DNA of 64,000 nt from Allomyces arbusculus (taxonomy: Eukaryota; Blastocladiomycota; Blastocladiomycetes; Blastocladiales; Blastocladiaceae), in NCBI GenBank assembly GCA_027604705.1, contig JADHYV010000034.1, positions 181,556 through 245,555 of the forward strand. Direction: 5' to 3'. The notes beneath the pieces were generated by a model that was given only the letters and a program-made list of their open reading frames with translations, was not told the origin of the DNA and ran no database searches. Position 1 is the stretch's first letter. Each line of letters starts with the position of its first letter. The translations under genes were made by a program, and so were the position numbers. This document shows positions 20,852-31,668 of the stretch, piece after piece.

Positions 20852-22885
20852 CTATGATTTTGTATGATCTTGACGTTGCATGAAGTCGTCGTCGTCCGCG
20901 TCCATTTGTGGCTGCACGGTCGCGGCCCACGCTGCGCGCGGGTCGTTGTGGTCCGGGTGGGCGGCGGCTGACGGCTGCTGCAGCTGCTGTTGCTGCTGCA
21001 TGTTGAATCCTTGCGGCGCGCCGTATCCCGGGTTTGCGTGGTGCGCCAAGTACGCGCCTGACCAATGGTGCGGTCCCGCACCATAGCCTTGGCCGTATCC
21101 TTGGTACGATGCGCCATACGCTTGGCCCGTGCCGTAGTGTCCCTGGTCCAGGTCGTAGTATCCTTGAGCCCCCTGGTACGCACCATAGAATTGGCCCGCG
21201 CCGCCATTGGCGCTGCTCGCCGATTCTGGGTCGGAGAGTGGGCCGCCTCCTTCCGCGTCCTGGTACTGCGACGCGGTGTTCGCATACCCACTCGTCGACG
21301 CTGGCCCCCACGTCGACTCGCGATTCGACGTCCGCGACTGGTGCGTGCCGTTCGTCGACGACCGACTGTTCCGCGCCGCTGGTGGTCGTTCATTCCAGCT
21401 CGTCTGTGACCGATACGACCCGCGCTCGCGCCTCCTCGGCGACTGGCACGACCGGTAATCGGACGACCGGTGGTCGCGCCTGCTCGGCGAATCATACGTG
21501 CGAGCATCGCGTGACCGGTACTCGCGTCGTGTCGGCGACGCGTGATCGCGTCTTGATGGCGACCTCCTCGACGGTGACCCGTACTCGCGCCGCGTTGACG
21601 ACCCAGCTCCATTACTATTTCCAGCGGTCGTCGAAACCCGCGCCGACCGTCGCGACGCGTACGGTGACCCGGACCCCGATACCCCCGCCCCACTCCCACT
21701 GTACCGCGCACCCTTCGGCGACCACGGCATCGACGGCAGTGGGACCGGCGCGACCGCCAGCGCCGCCATCGTCGCGACCACACACGCGCCCGGCGTGCCC
21801 GGTTGGACCGTTGGCGGAATGGCGAAATTCCACGCCGGGTTCACGGTCACGGCGAGTTCGGCCTGCGCGGCGTGTGCGCGGTCGCGCACGGATTGCTCGT
21901 GCGCCAATACGCCCGTGAGGATTGGGCGGTCGCGGTGCCTGGTGGTATCGGACGACGTCGAGTCGCGTGACCGACGCGGGCTTCTGCTGCGGCTTCTGTC
22001 GCGTGGTGGTGCCGTTGCCGACAGTGGGGGCGGAGGTGTGGGGGTGCTGCCGGGCCAGGAGGACGTGTCGAGCGGTGGTGGGACGCCCGCGTCCGACGCG
22101 GTAGTTGTCGCGCGCGCACGGTTCGCCATGGTGCCGTCGAGAATGCTAAACGGCGCGGCCTGCAACCAGTCGCGCACGTCCGCGGGTTGTGCGCGCACGA
22201 GCAGCCGGAGGTAAGCGGCCAAGTCGAGCAGCGTCGCGTCATCCGCCGGCGCGGTCTCAGTCGCAAACAAGTCCCAGGCAGGACACAACAACGCGTTGCG
22301 CGGGTGCCGCCGGCACTTGAACAGCGAGTCGTCCACCATGATCGTGTTTTGCGGCGTGTACTCGTCCGGGAACGCCGCGTAGACCGCGTCCAGGTCCTTG
22401 ATTGTCGCCCACGGGGTACTGCCGAGCGCATCGGCCGTGCACCGCGACCGCGTCCACAGAAACCGGAGTTTGCGCACGGTTTTCCTCGACATAATGCGGT
22501 GCGCGAGCTCTTGCGCAGTGTCTTCGTTCGCGGAGGTCCAGACGGCCAGGTCGAGGTGCGCGTCGAGCGCAAACGCGAATTGGATAAAAGTCTCGACGTG
22601 CGGGCGGATGTAGACTGGTTTGCGGCCGATTTGGCCGACCGACGGTGGTGGCGGGCGGTATTCCGGTGAGGTTCGCAGCCGGTCATGCTCTTCGCGCGAG
22701 GGGCGCGCTATCAGGCAGCCGTTGAGGTCTGGGAGGAGTTGGAAGCTGGGTCAGCACGCGGGATCGTGCGGGCAGGTGGGTGGAGAGCGTGATGGTGGGA
22801 ACCGACCGAGAATGATCAGGTAGCGCTGGCCTGGCGGTGCAGATGGCGGCGGTGATGGTGCGATGGAGGGTGTTGGAGGATCCAT
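20852..22885 (-). CDS. FCP1/NIF-domain (HAD) phosphatase-like protein with SR-like tail
   Basis: Model complement(join(20852..22728,22807..22885)), 651 aa; splicing joins YLIIL to DLNGCL. In-frame sequence extends upstream to an ATG at 22996. The N-terminal 180 residues form an FCP1-homology HAD domain: motif I DLNGCL (Asp27), motif II LAVWTSANEDTAQE, motif III TIMVDDSLFKCRRHP. Motif I reads D-L-N-G, so the second aspartate of the usual DxDx(T/V) is Asn29, which may weaken or abolish phosphatase activity. After about residue 220 the protein is Pro/Thr-rich, then has an Arg-Ser segment with many SPSRR, RRDH and RRERGS units, then a Gly/Tyr/Gln-rich end with two Gln clusters. Such tails are common in RNA-processing proteins, so a role at transcription or splicing bodies is plausible. 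Confidence 0.8.
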
Positions 22886-23594
22886 GGCGCGTGCTTGCTC
22901 GGTGGTCGCGATGGAGTGCTGCGACTTACGGGCGTGTTGGTCGTGGTTCGCGCGCGTTGGTCGGCGCGTCGCGGCGGGTCTGTGTCTCGCGGCCATGTTG
23001 CCTGCGGTGGGCGGCGGTGAGTTGCGGTGGAGTTGCGGTGGGCGCCGAGGGGGTGGTTGTTGACGCGGTCACATGGATCGTCGCCACGCACACACATCGA
23101 TGAATGGAACGTTTGGCCGCTGCCGCTGCTGCCGAGCGCTGACGCGGTCACGCCTGTCGCGACACCCAACTCACGTTCATCGAGCACGAGCACGGCCGGC
23201 GCAACCTGTCGCATCTCAACCATCATCTCGCTTCTTGGAGCACAAAGACGCCAGCGCCGCGCCGAGATTGATTCCAAGCACTCACCCTAGCCGCCGTGGC
23301 CCGACTTGGCCCATTGATTCGAGCCAGCCGCACCCGATTTGAACCAACACCACCACGAAATTATGGCCCAACCCGCTGGAATTAAAAGTAATCGACATTC
23401 TACCATTCGTGCAGAGCGTGGTGTGCGTGGGGAGGGTAGCGCGAGCGAAATCGTGCAAGAATAGGCACTGACAAACTGAATTGCACCATGATCGTCCTGT
23501 TTGACAGCGTATTGTTCCGTTCGCGTCCGTGCCGACCGCGCAACACGTATCACAAATGATCATGACTGACGCGCTTGCTCTTGCTTGCCCGCAG
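22886..23594. other. Divergent intergenic region, FCP1-like and VPS55
   Basis: Contains both promoters and the unresolved first exon of VPS55. An ATG at 23363 (MAQPAGIK) looks like a family-type N-terminus, but its GTAATC donor is in the wrong phase. An ATG at 23488 with a GTGCCG donor gives the right phase and a typical intron length. No other gene is supported. Confidence 0.4.
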
Positions 23595-24253
23595 CGTGAT
23601 CGGCCTGGCGTTCGCCTTGGCCACAGGCTTCCTGCTCGTTGTCCTGTCCTGCGCCTTGTACCAGAACTGGCTGCCATTGGTCGTTGGTACGACACACGCG
23701 CTCAAACCATATTTGCCCGACGCGCGCTCATCCATCGACATGGCTCCCTTGTAGTCCTCACGTACATTATCGCCCCGCTCCCCAACATGATCTGCATGCG
23801 GTGCACCAGTGCAGAAGACATTTTCTACTCGGATTCGGGCGTCAGGTACATTCGGTCGTCTCGATCTTCTTGACTCTGGACCACTTCTCACGATTCGTCT
23901 CGAACAGTGGATGGCGCGACGCGGGCTACTTTTTGACCGCGTTCCTCGTCGTGACTGGATTTGGTACATCTTCGTCCCCCTGTATGACACGGCGCGCCCT
24001 GGCCAGCCCTGCGCTCACTCCTTCGTCTCGTAATAGCGCTCCCGTTGGCCTTGACACGATCGGAAGTGGTCCGTTACGCTGTTCCCGACGCTCTCCACCC
24101 TCTTTCTGCAGCGTCATTGCTCATCGACTGGACTGTGTGTAGATTGTGCCCGCGGCTGGCATCATGTCCGTGTGCGGCGGCGTGCTCGTCTACGGCACAA
24201 TTGTGACCTACGCCCATTTCTTCTCCACCGGCGGCGACGATTCAATCTACTAA
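23595..24253 (+). CDS. VPS55: VPS55/LEPROT-family endosomal membrane protein (5' exon unresolved)
   Basis: Exons 23595..23686, 23755..23845, 23908..23963, 24037..24068, 24143..24253; four introns of 62-74 nt restore one frame of about 128 residues. The product is a four-helix tetraspanning protein: VIGLAFALATGFLLVVLSCA, YQNWLPLVVVLTYIIAPLPN, GYFLTAFLVVTGFALPLAL, and IMSVCGGVLVYGTIVTYAHF. The SCALYxxWxPL and APxPN motifs are family signatures. Vps55 with Vps68 acts in traffic from late endosome to vacuole; animal LEPROT controls receptor surface display. The short first exon must end in phase 2. Two candidates are described in the findings. Confidence 0.88.
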
Positions 24254-24452
24254 GCAAATCCCACCGGCGTGCGTGCATCATCCGTTTTTGTGCCTTTGGT
24301 GTAGTTTCGTTATCCACGGCGAGGGAGGATGCAAGTGGGCCCCCGAATACAAATCTGTATTCCAGGACCACCAACTGACAACACCTCACTATGAATGTAC
24401 ACCAATCAACTTGGAACCACAAAAATCACTCCCGCACGACCGACGACCGACC

Positions 24453-26051
24453 TTACTCGTCGTCGCTATCATCATCCTCATCCTCCTCCCCACGGTCACC
24501 CGCATTCGCATGAATCGTGGCATTCGCGTGCAAGTCCAGCACGACCGACCCACGCGCGCCACCGACCGCAATGACCCCCTCCTGGTCCGGACACCACGAG
24601 CACGCAAACAGCGGCCCGAGCTGCAACTGCCGCGAATGCGAGAGCGCCGGCTTGCCCTCAGCGACGTTCCACACCTTGAGCGTCTTATCGGCACCGACCG
24701 AGGCCAGCGTGCGGCCAGACGCCGTCAGCGACAGCGACGACGTGGCCCCACCTTGGTGCGCACTGAGCGTCCACTTCGGTGCGGCCGCGTTGCGAAGGTC
24801 AATCAGTTGCACGTGACCGTCTTCTGTCGCGACATAAACCTCCGTGTCGCGGCCCGTGAGCGTGTTCCACGCGGCGTCTTCCGGATCGGCGCGCAGCTTC
24901 ACGACGACTGCGTCGTGTGGCGTGCGCGTGTCAAAGAACCGCAGCGACCGGTCGTGCGCGCCTGTCAGCAGGCAGGTCGGCGCCGTCGGCGCCCACTTGG
25001 TCAGCCCGACCTTGGCCGCAGCACCCTTGGCCTTGGCGTGAGGAACAAACGACCGCACGCAACTGAGCGTGTCGAGGTCCCAGATCTTGACGGTCGTATC
25101 AGCCGAGCCCGAGGCGAGGAAGTTGCGGTGCGTCGTGTTCCAAGAGAGCGCGAGCACAGCGTCGACGTGGTAAGCGTCGTTCACCTTTTTCAAGGCGCGT
25201 TTCTTGGCCTTGTCCTGCGGCGCATCCGTCTTTGGTGCACCGAGGACGGCGGTCGGGACCATGGCGTCGACGACATCCACGTCCCACAGTTCAATATCGG
25301 GCGTGAACCCGGCCACGGCAATGAACGCGCCCGTATCGGTCGCGTGCGAGGTCGACCGCAGTTCGGTCTTGCTGCCGGGCACGTAGTCGAACCACTCGAC
25401 GGCGAGCGGGAACGTCGGCAGCATCAGGTCGTGGTGCGTGTAGAGGTTGGCGCGGCCGTCGTCATCGTCATCGTCCTCGTCGTCCTCTGGCGGACCCTCC
25501 AGGACCTGGAATTCCAGCACGGAAATGTCGTCGGCGGTCGAGGCAATCACGAGCACGTTGTCGTTCTTGCCAATCGCCAAATCCTCGTCCTCGTCGGACT
25601 CTTCCCCGTCGCCCACGGGCTGCAGGTACGGGTCCTCGCCGTTGGTCCCGTCGTGAAACGTCATCGACTTGATGTTGGAAAAGATATTGACCGACTCGAT
25701 CGCATTCGCGTTGTCGGGCTCTGCGTCGTAGTCATCGAGGTTGTACTCGGCAAGTTCCGGCTTCTCGACGTCCATGGCATCGTCGTCGTCGTCGCTGTCG
25801 TCATCCATCGACTCGTCGCTCGCGGCATCGTCGTTCTCATCCTCCTCCTCCTCTTCCCAGTTCCCGTCGTCGAGGTCCTCGGTCGCGGCCGCGCCCTCGG
25901 CTTCCTGTGCGAGCTGCAGCTCGAGCTTGGCGTCCTCGAGCTCGACACCGGCGCGCGCGGCAATCTTGGCGAATTCGGCGTCGGAGAGGTCGACCTTGCG
26001 CGGGTGCGCGGCACAGGCGCCCCGCTTGATCCAGGTCAGCGCGGAGATCAT
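24453..26051 (-). CDS. PWP1: PWP1, WD40 ribosome-biogenesis protein
   Basis: 532 aa, no intron. The chosen start gives MISALTWIKRGACAAHPRKV, like the family N-terminus; the frame is open further upstream. Residues 60-110 are strongly acidic (poly Glu/Asp), as in other Pwp1 proteins. The conserved YNLDDYDAEP leads into WD40 repeats with clear WD ends, such as IELWDVDVVD, TVKIWDLD and TLKVWNVAEG, and the family-typical ALSWNTTHRNFLASGSAD. The acidic C-terminus ends DRGEEDEDDDSDDE. Pwp1 is nucleolar and acts in 25S rRNA maturation of the 60S subunit. It is divergent from SPF1. Confidence 0.95.
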   Translation of the reverse strand: MISALTWIKRGACAAHPRKVDLSDAEFAKIAARAGVELEDAKLELQLAQEAEGAAATEDLDDGNWEEEEEDENDDAASDESMDDDSDDDDDAMDVEKPELAEYNLDDYDAEPDNANAIESVNIFSNIKSMTFHDGTNGEDPYLQPVGDGEESDEDEDLAIGKNDNVLVIASTADDISVLEFQVLEGPPEDDEDDDDDDGRANLYTHHDLMLPTFPLAVEWFDYVPGSKTELRSTSHATDTGAFIAVAGFTPDIELWDVDVVDAMVPTAVLGAPKTDAPQDKAKKRALKKVNDAYHVDAVLALSWNTTHRNFLASGSADTTVKIWDLDTLSCVRSFVPHAKAKGAAAKVGLTKWAPTAPTCLLTGAHDRSLRFFDTRTPHDAVVVKLRADPEDAAWNTLTGRDTEVYVATEDGHVQLIDLRNAAAPKWTLSAHQGGATSSLSLTASGRTLASVGADKTLKVWNVAEGKPALSHSRQLQLGPLFACSWCPDQEGVIAVGGARGSVVLDLHANATIHANAGDRGEEDEDDDSDDE

Positions 26052-26539
26052 GGTGCTGATGTTGGTGGTGAGTGGCGGCGGCGATGGCGGCTCGCGTGTG
26101 AGGTGATTTGCATGACAGAGGGCTGTGATCGCGGTGGAGCATGTTGACGGCGTCAGGTGATGACCACAGTGGCCGTTGCCAGCTGAGAGGTAATGCCCAA
26201 ATTCGAAAAGGCAGGGCCGCGTCGCGAGCACGTGGGCTTACGGCGAGTGGTGCCAGCTGGCCCACTCTTGGCTGATCAACCACTTGGTCGGTCGGCCACG
26301 TCGGCCATCGTTCCGGTCGCTTCCTCCTCCCCCATCCGTCCGCGTCGGCCCCGCAAGTGCTCTGCTGACGACGCAAACGACGCCCTTGGACCGCTACACC
26401 GCTCTCGACTCGGCTCACGGACCCGCGACCGCGTTCCTGGAAGCAAGTCGTACCCAACCAAGTCGCCACCGCCCCCGCTACCATATTCGACCACTTCTCG
26501 ACCCGTTCTCCCAGAATCACGATCAAGATTGCCGCGACC
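26052..26539. promoter_or_regulatory. Divergent promoter, PWP1 and SPF1
   Basis: Nearly 490 bases between two start codons. No TATA box is obvious; both flanks are GC-rich. Nothing else is seen. Confidence 0.45.
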
Positions 26540-29500
26540 ATGGTTGCCCACCCGACCAAGCCGCCCGCGGGCGAGCCTCGGTACGCGCTCCGTGTCCCTG
26601 CTGCTGCCACTATTTCCCGATCCCTTGCAACAAGTACTAATCTCCCTGTCCCCCCCCCCCCCCTCCCCCCAGACTTGTCGACTCGAAACTCGTTGCGAGC
26701 GCGTCGCTGCACATCCGGCGCCCGTTCGCGCAACACCTGACCGTGTGGCCATTCCTCGTCGTCATCTACCCGATCTGGACCGCCATTTACCTTGGCGCCT
26801 ACGACCGCGTGCTCGGCACGCCCGAGGCCACTTTTCTTTCTCTCGTTGCCGTCGTGACCGCACACGCGCTCACGTTCTTGGCCACCGAATGGTCGGTCCG
26901 CGCCAAGGCGTTTCTGACATGCAGTAACGCCAACTCGGTTGATCGCGCCGACACGGTGCGCGTGACCCCGACCGCGCACGCGGGCACCGGCGCGCTCTGC
27001 GCTCTGTCCAAGGACGCAGGCGAAATTGCGTTCGAGTTCCAGAAACAGACGTTCGTGTACGACCGCGAAACGGGCACGTTCAAGCCGCGCGCGTACCCAG
27101 TCGGCCGGACCGTCGGCGAGTATCGTGCGATGCGTTCCGGTCTTTCGGTCGCGCAAGTTGAGTCGTTGACGCGGCAGTACGGCAAGAACGAGTTTGATAT
27201 CCCGGTGCCAACGTTCCTGTCGCTGATGCGCGAGCACGTCATGGCGCCGTTCTTTGTCTTCCAAGTGTTTTGTGTCGGGCTCTGGGCGCTCGACGAGTAC
27301 TGGTACTACTCGCTGTTCACGCTCGGGATGTTGGCCATGTTCGAGTCGACGGTCGTCGGGCAGCGGCTCAAGACGCTGCAGGAGTTTCGCGGGATGGCGC
27401 ACCCCCCGCACTCCGTGTTTGCGAAACGCGGTGGCGTCTGGACCGAAGTTATGTCTGACGAGTTGCTCCCGGGGGATTTGGTGAGTGTTCCGCGCGTGGC
27501 CAAGGACGAGCAGGTGGTCCCTTGCGATATCTTGTTGCTTGGCGGCGCGACGGTCGTCAACGAGGCCATGCTGTCGGGCGAATCGACGCCGTTGCACAAG
27601 GAAGCGATTGCGCTCCGCGCTGCGGGGGACGTGCTCGACGACGACGCGAGCGCGGACGCACGGCACCATATCGTCTATGCCGGGACCAAAGTCGTGCAGG
27701 CGACCCCACCGCCCGCGCCGGGACCGGAAGAGTCGCCGTCACCCATGGCGGCGACGCCCGATAACGGCGCGCTCGGCGTGGTTCTGCGCACGGGGTTCGG
27801 GACCGCGCAGGGCAAGTTGGTGCGGATGATGGTCTATTCGAGCGAGCGCGTGTCGGCGAACAATGCCGAATCGTTTATGTTCATTGGGTTCCTGCTCATT
27901 TTCGCCGTGCTTGCCGCGAGTTACGTCTGGGTGGAAGGCCAGAAGCACGGCCGCCCGCCGGCGAAACTGTTGCTCGATTGTATCTTGATTGTCACGTCGG
28001 TGGTCCCACCAGAACTGCCCATGGAATTGTCGATGGCCGTGAACACGTCCCTCGTCGCGCTCTCGAAACTCTCGATTTTCTGTACGGAACCGTTCCGCAT
28101 CCCGTTGGCCGGCAAGCTCGATATTCTGTGTTTCGACAAGACGGGCACGATCACGTCCGAGGACTTGGTCGTGGAGGGCATTGCGGGGCTCGGCGACCGC
28201 GCGCAAGACTGGCTGACGCTTCGGCAGCCGTCGCACACGCCGACGCCGACGTTGCTCGTTCTCGCCGCGGCGCACGCGCTCGTCAAGCTCGACGAGCCGG
28301 GTGACAAGCCCGAGATTATTGGCGACCCGCTGGAAAAGGCAACCCTGGCCGCGGCCGGGTACGCGCTCTCGTCGACCGACCACGTGGTGAAACTCGCGAC
28401 CGAGACGACGCCGCTCGTGCAACTTGGCCCCAAGGACCTCGAAATCGTGCGCAAATTCGCGTTTTCGTCGGCGCTCAAGCGCATGTCGACGATCGCGCGC
28501 GTCCCACAGGGCCTCCGCGTCACGCCGAATGCGGCGCCGATGCCAGGGAAACTGTTTGCGGCCGTCAAGGGCGCGCCCGAGACGATTGCGACGATGCTCG
28601 CGCACGTGCCGGACCTCTACGAGGAGACCTACAAGTCCCTCGCGCGGAACGGCGGGCGCGTGCTTGCGCTCGCCTGGAAACCGCTCGACCAGAGTATCAC
28701 GCTCGCGCAGGTGCCGCACATGGACCGCGACGACGTCGAGCGCGACTTGACGTTTGCCGGGTTCCTGGTCCTGTCGTGCCCGCTGAAACCGGACTCGGCG
28801 GCAGCACTCAGCGAACTGATGGACGCCGGGCACCGGTGCGTGATGATCACGGGCGACGCGGCATTGACGGCTTGCCATGTGGCCAAACAAGTGAAGATCG
28901 TCGACCGCGAGTGCCTGATCCTCGACTCCGTCGGTGGCGAAGTCGCGTGGCGCACGCTCGACGAGGACCGCGTCGCCGCGTCGTCCGCGCGCGCCGCGGA
29001 CTTGGTCGAGCAGTACGACCTGTGCGTCACAGGGAAAGCCCTGACCGCGCTCGAGGCCGCAGGGGACTTGGCGGCGTTCACCCCGGCACTGCCGTACATT
29101 TACGTCTGGGCGCGCGTGTCCCCCGCACAAAAGGAATGGGTGTTGACGGGACTCAAGGCGCAGGGGTTCCATACGCTCATGTGCGGTGACGGCACCAACG
29201 ATGTTGGTGCGCTCAAGCAGGCGCACATCGGGGTCGCGCTGCTCGACGCGACGCCCGATGATTTGCAGAAAATGGCGGATATGGCGCGGCTCAAGCGCGT
29301 GCAGGACATGTATGCCAAGCAGTGCGAATTGGCCGCGCGGTTTGGGCGGCCCCCGCCGCCGCCGCCGCCCGTGCTCAAGCAGTTTGAGGAGGCCAAGGCG
29401 GTCGTCGCGGGTCGGGCGGCGCCGACGACGGTGGGCAAAGACGGCAAGAAGAAGGACAAGAAGGACGGCAAGCCGAAGGCCGAGGAGACTGAGCAGGAGC

Positions 29501-30399
29501 GGCGTGCGCGTAAAGCGCGCGAACTACAAGACGCGCAAATGGCCAAGATGCAGGAAACGCTGCTGTCGCTCGCGGAAATGGGCGAGGACGAGGCGCCCAC
29601 GCTCAAGTTTGGCGACGCGTCGGTCGCGGCGCCCTTCACGTCCAAGCTCGGGTCGTTGACGTCGATTGCCAATGTGATCAAGCAGGGCCGGTGCACGCTC
29701 GTCACGACGCTGCAAATGTACAAGATCTTGGCGCTCAACTGCCTGATTTCGGCCTACGGCATGTCGGTCCTCTTCATGGACGGCATGAAGTGGGGCGACT
29801 GGCAAATGACCATCCAAGGGCTCCTCATGGCCGTGTGCTTCTTCTGCATCTCGCGCGGCCAGCCGCTCGAGAAACTCGCGCGCGCAAGGCCGCTGCCGTC
29901 CTTCTTCAATGCGTATGCGGTCGTCTCGGTGCTGCTGCAGTTTGCCGTGCACGGCGCTGCCATGTACTCGGTGACGACCTACGCCAAGTCGCTCATGGAC
30001 CTCGACGAGACGCCGCTCGAGCCGGACTTCGAGTTCAAGAAGGAGTTTTCGCCGAATTTGCTCAATGCCGGCGTCTACTTGCTCATCACGTCGATGCAGG
30101 TGTCGACGTTTGCCGTCAACTATGTCGGCCGCCCGTTCCGCGAGTCGATTCAGGAGAACGCGGCCCTCTACCGTGGGCTGATGCTCGTCGGATCGGTCGC
30201 GTTTATTGCCGCGCTCGAGATCTTGCCGCCGTTGAACGAGTGGCTGCAGCTGTGCGAGTTCCCGCCCGGGTTTGCAGACCGACTCACGGCGACGATGGCC
30301 GCGGATTTTGCGCTCGTGTATGGGATCGAGCGCGCGTGCAAGGCCGTCCTGGCCAAGTCGGAGCCGCGCAAGGAGTTGCGGATTAGTATGGAAGAGTAG
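26540..30399 (+). CDS. SPF1: P5A-type P-type ATPase (Spf1/ATP13A1)
   Basis: ER transmembrane-helix dislocase that removes mis-inserted tail-anchored and mitochondrial proteins. Model join(26540..26580,26673..30399), 1,255 aa; the first intron joins PAGEP to RLVDSKLVASASLH, the conserved start. The P5A signature PPELPMELSMAVN is in M4. Phosphorylation motif DKTGTITSEDL (Asp about residue 502), actuator motif LSGEST, and hinge CGDGTNDVGALKQAHIGVAL are intact, so it should be active. The P5A-specific insertion near residues 880-980 is present, with a polyproline run and a Lys/Glu-rich arm (KKKDKKDGKPKAEETEQERR) as in ATP13A1. Ten or more transmembrane segments are visible. The 92-nt intron holds a run of 14 C. 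Confidence 0.97.
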
Positions 30400-31122
30400 G
30401 TCGTGGTTTGGAGAGAGAATCAATCGTATTGCTTGGCAGTTTGAACAGCATTTGGATTCTTTGGTCGGCCATCAGCAAAAATTCACGTCCCAACTCCCCA
30501 CCCGACTTGTCTTTCGGTGCGACAACCGACAACCCAGCCGCGGTGGTCTGCGACATCGTGTATTTGCGACGCGGATCCAAATTCATGGAATTTGAACTCC
30601 TTCCCAACCAGTCCACCCCGATCGCGACGCTCGGTTCTGTGGAATCATGTGCTGGCATGCCTGGAAAAGACATGTTCCACTGCGCGACTGGAGGTCGACG
30701 TTCGTGAACGCTTGTAGCCGCGCCGGTCGCGGCTCGAGGGTAGCGCGCCAGAAAAAATGCGACGTCGATGTGTATTCTCCATCATGCCATCGCGGTATCC
30801 GCGCCAAAGAGAGGGCGGGGGGAGAGGGGAGCGGCTCGCCAAAGATGACGACGAGCCGCGGGAACACGAGAACCGAAAGGACAGAGAAAAAATAACAAAC
30901 GACTTGGGCAACCCGAAAATCACACTGAACGAGAAAACAGGCAAACACACTTGGTGGTGGTCACGCGCACGTGGGGGGCGAGCGCGGAGGAGCCGTAGAG
31001 CCGCCACGAGGCGAGAGGCGGTGGGGCAGGCAGGACGAGGTATTTATGAACAAGACGGCTCAAACAAGCGAGCACGAGCACGACAACCGACAACAATCGA
31101 CAATCGACTTGGCGAGAACAGC
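30400..31122. other. Convergent 3' region of SPF1 and ISU1
   Basis: About 720 bases between stop codons. A-rich and GA-rich patches (30820-30960) occur. Reading frames across it look like non-coding shadow. No RNA gene was recognised. Confidence 0.5.
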
Positions 31123-31668
31123 TTACGCCGTCGCCGATGCTCCTGCCGGCGCAGCCGCACTAGATGCGGCGACCGTCGCGGCCATCGACGCGCGCTTCTT
31201 CTGGAAATCCGAGATGGCCGCCTTGATTGCATCCTCGGCGAGCATCGAGCAGTGCAGCTTAACGGGCGGCAAGCTCAGCTCCGACGCAATCGTCGAGTTC
31301 TTGATCTGCGCAGCCTCGTCGAGCGACAGGCCGCGCACCATTTCCGTGACGAGCGACGACGAGGCAATGGCCGACCCGCACCCGAACGTCTTGAACCGCG
31401 CGTCCACAATCTTGCCCGTCGCCTCGTCGACCTTGATTTGCAGCTTCATCACGTCGCCGCACGCCGGGGCGCCGACGAGCCCGGTGCCGACGGTCGGGTC
31501 AGCCTTGTTGAGAGAGCCGACGTTGCGCGGGCGTTCGTAGTGGTCAATGACCTTCTCGTGGTAGGCGCGGCGCGGCGCAGAGCAGGCGACAGCGGCGGCA
31601 GCGGGGGCGCGGGCCGAGGCGAGGGCGGGGCGCGCGAGCGACGGGAGGGCGGCGGCGGAGCGGAACAT
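31123..31668 (-). CDS. ISU1: Mitochondrial iron-sulfur scaffold protein (IscU/ISU1)
   Basis: 181 aa, no intron. The N-terminal 35 residues (MFRSAAALPSLARPALASAR...) are Arg/Ala/Ser-rich without acids: a mitochondrial presequence. Mature protein begins near RRAYHEKVIDHYERPRNVG. The three scaffold cysteines are in GAPACGDVM, FGCGSAIASS and LPPVKLHCSMLAEDA; the last is the HscA/Ssq1 chaperone-binding motif and cluster site. Asp in the ACGD motif is conserved. The C-terminal Ala/Ser-rich tail is longer than usual. A TATA-like element sits about 85 bases upstream. Confidence 0.96.
   Translation of the reverse strand: MFRSAAALPSLARPALASARAPAAAAVACSAPRRAYHEKVIDHYERPRNVGSLNKADPTVGTGLVGAPACGDVMKLQIKVDEATGKIVDARFKTFGCGSAIASSSLVTEMVRGLSLDEAAQIKNSTIASELSLPPVKLHCSMLAEDAIKAAISDFQKKRASMAATVAASSAAAPAGASATA

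Noticed and set aside
23320-23345. GATTTGAACC stretch resembling an antisense tRNA T-arm
   Set aside because: Flanking bases do not form the T stem or an acceptor stem.
25837-27669. 610-codon minus-strand frame over PWP1 and SPF1
   Set aside because: Antisense to conserved SPF1 sequence; no recognisable domain.
27739-29226. 495-codon minus-strand frame inside SPF1
   Set aside because: Exact antisense of the ATPase catalytic region; Arg/His-rich shadow.
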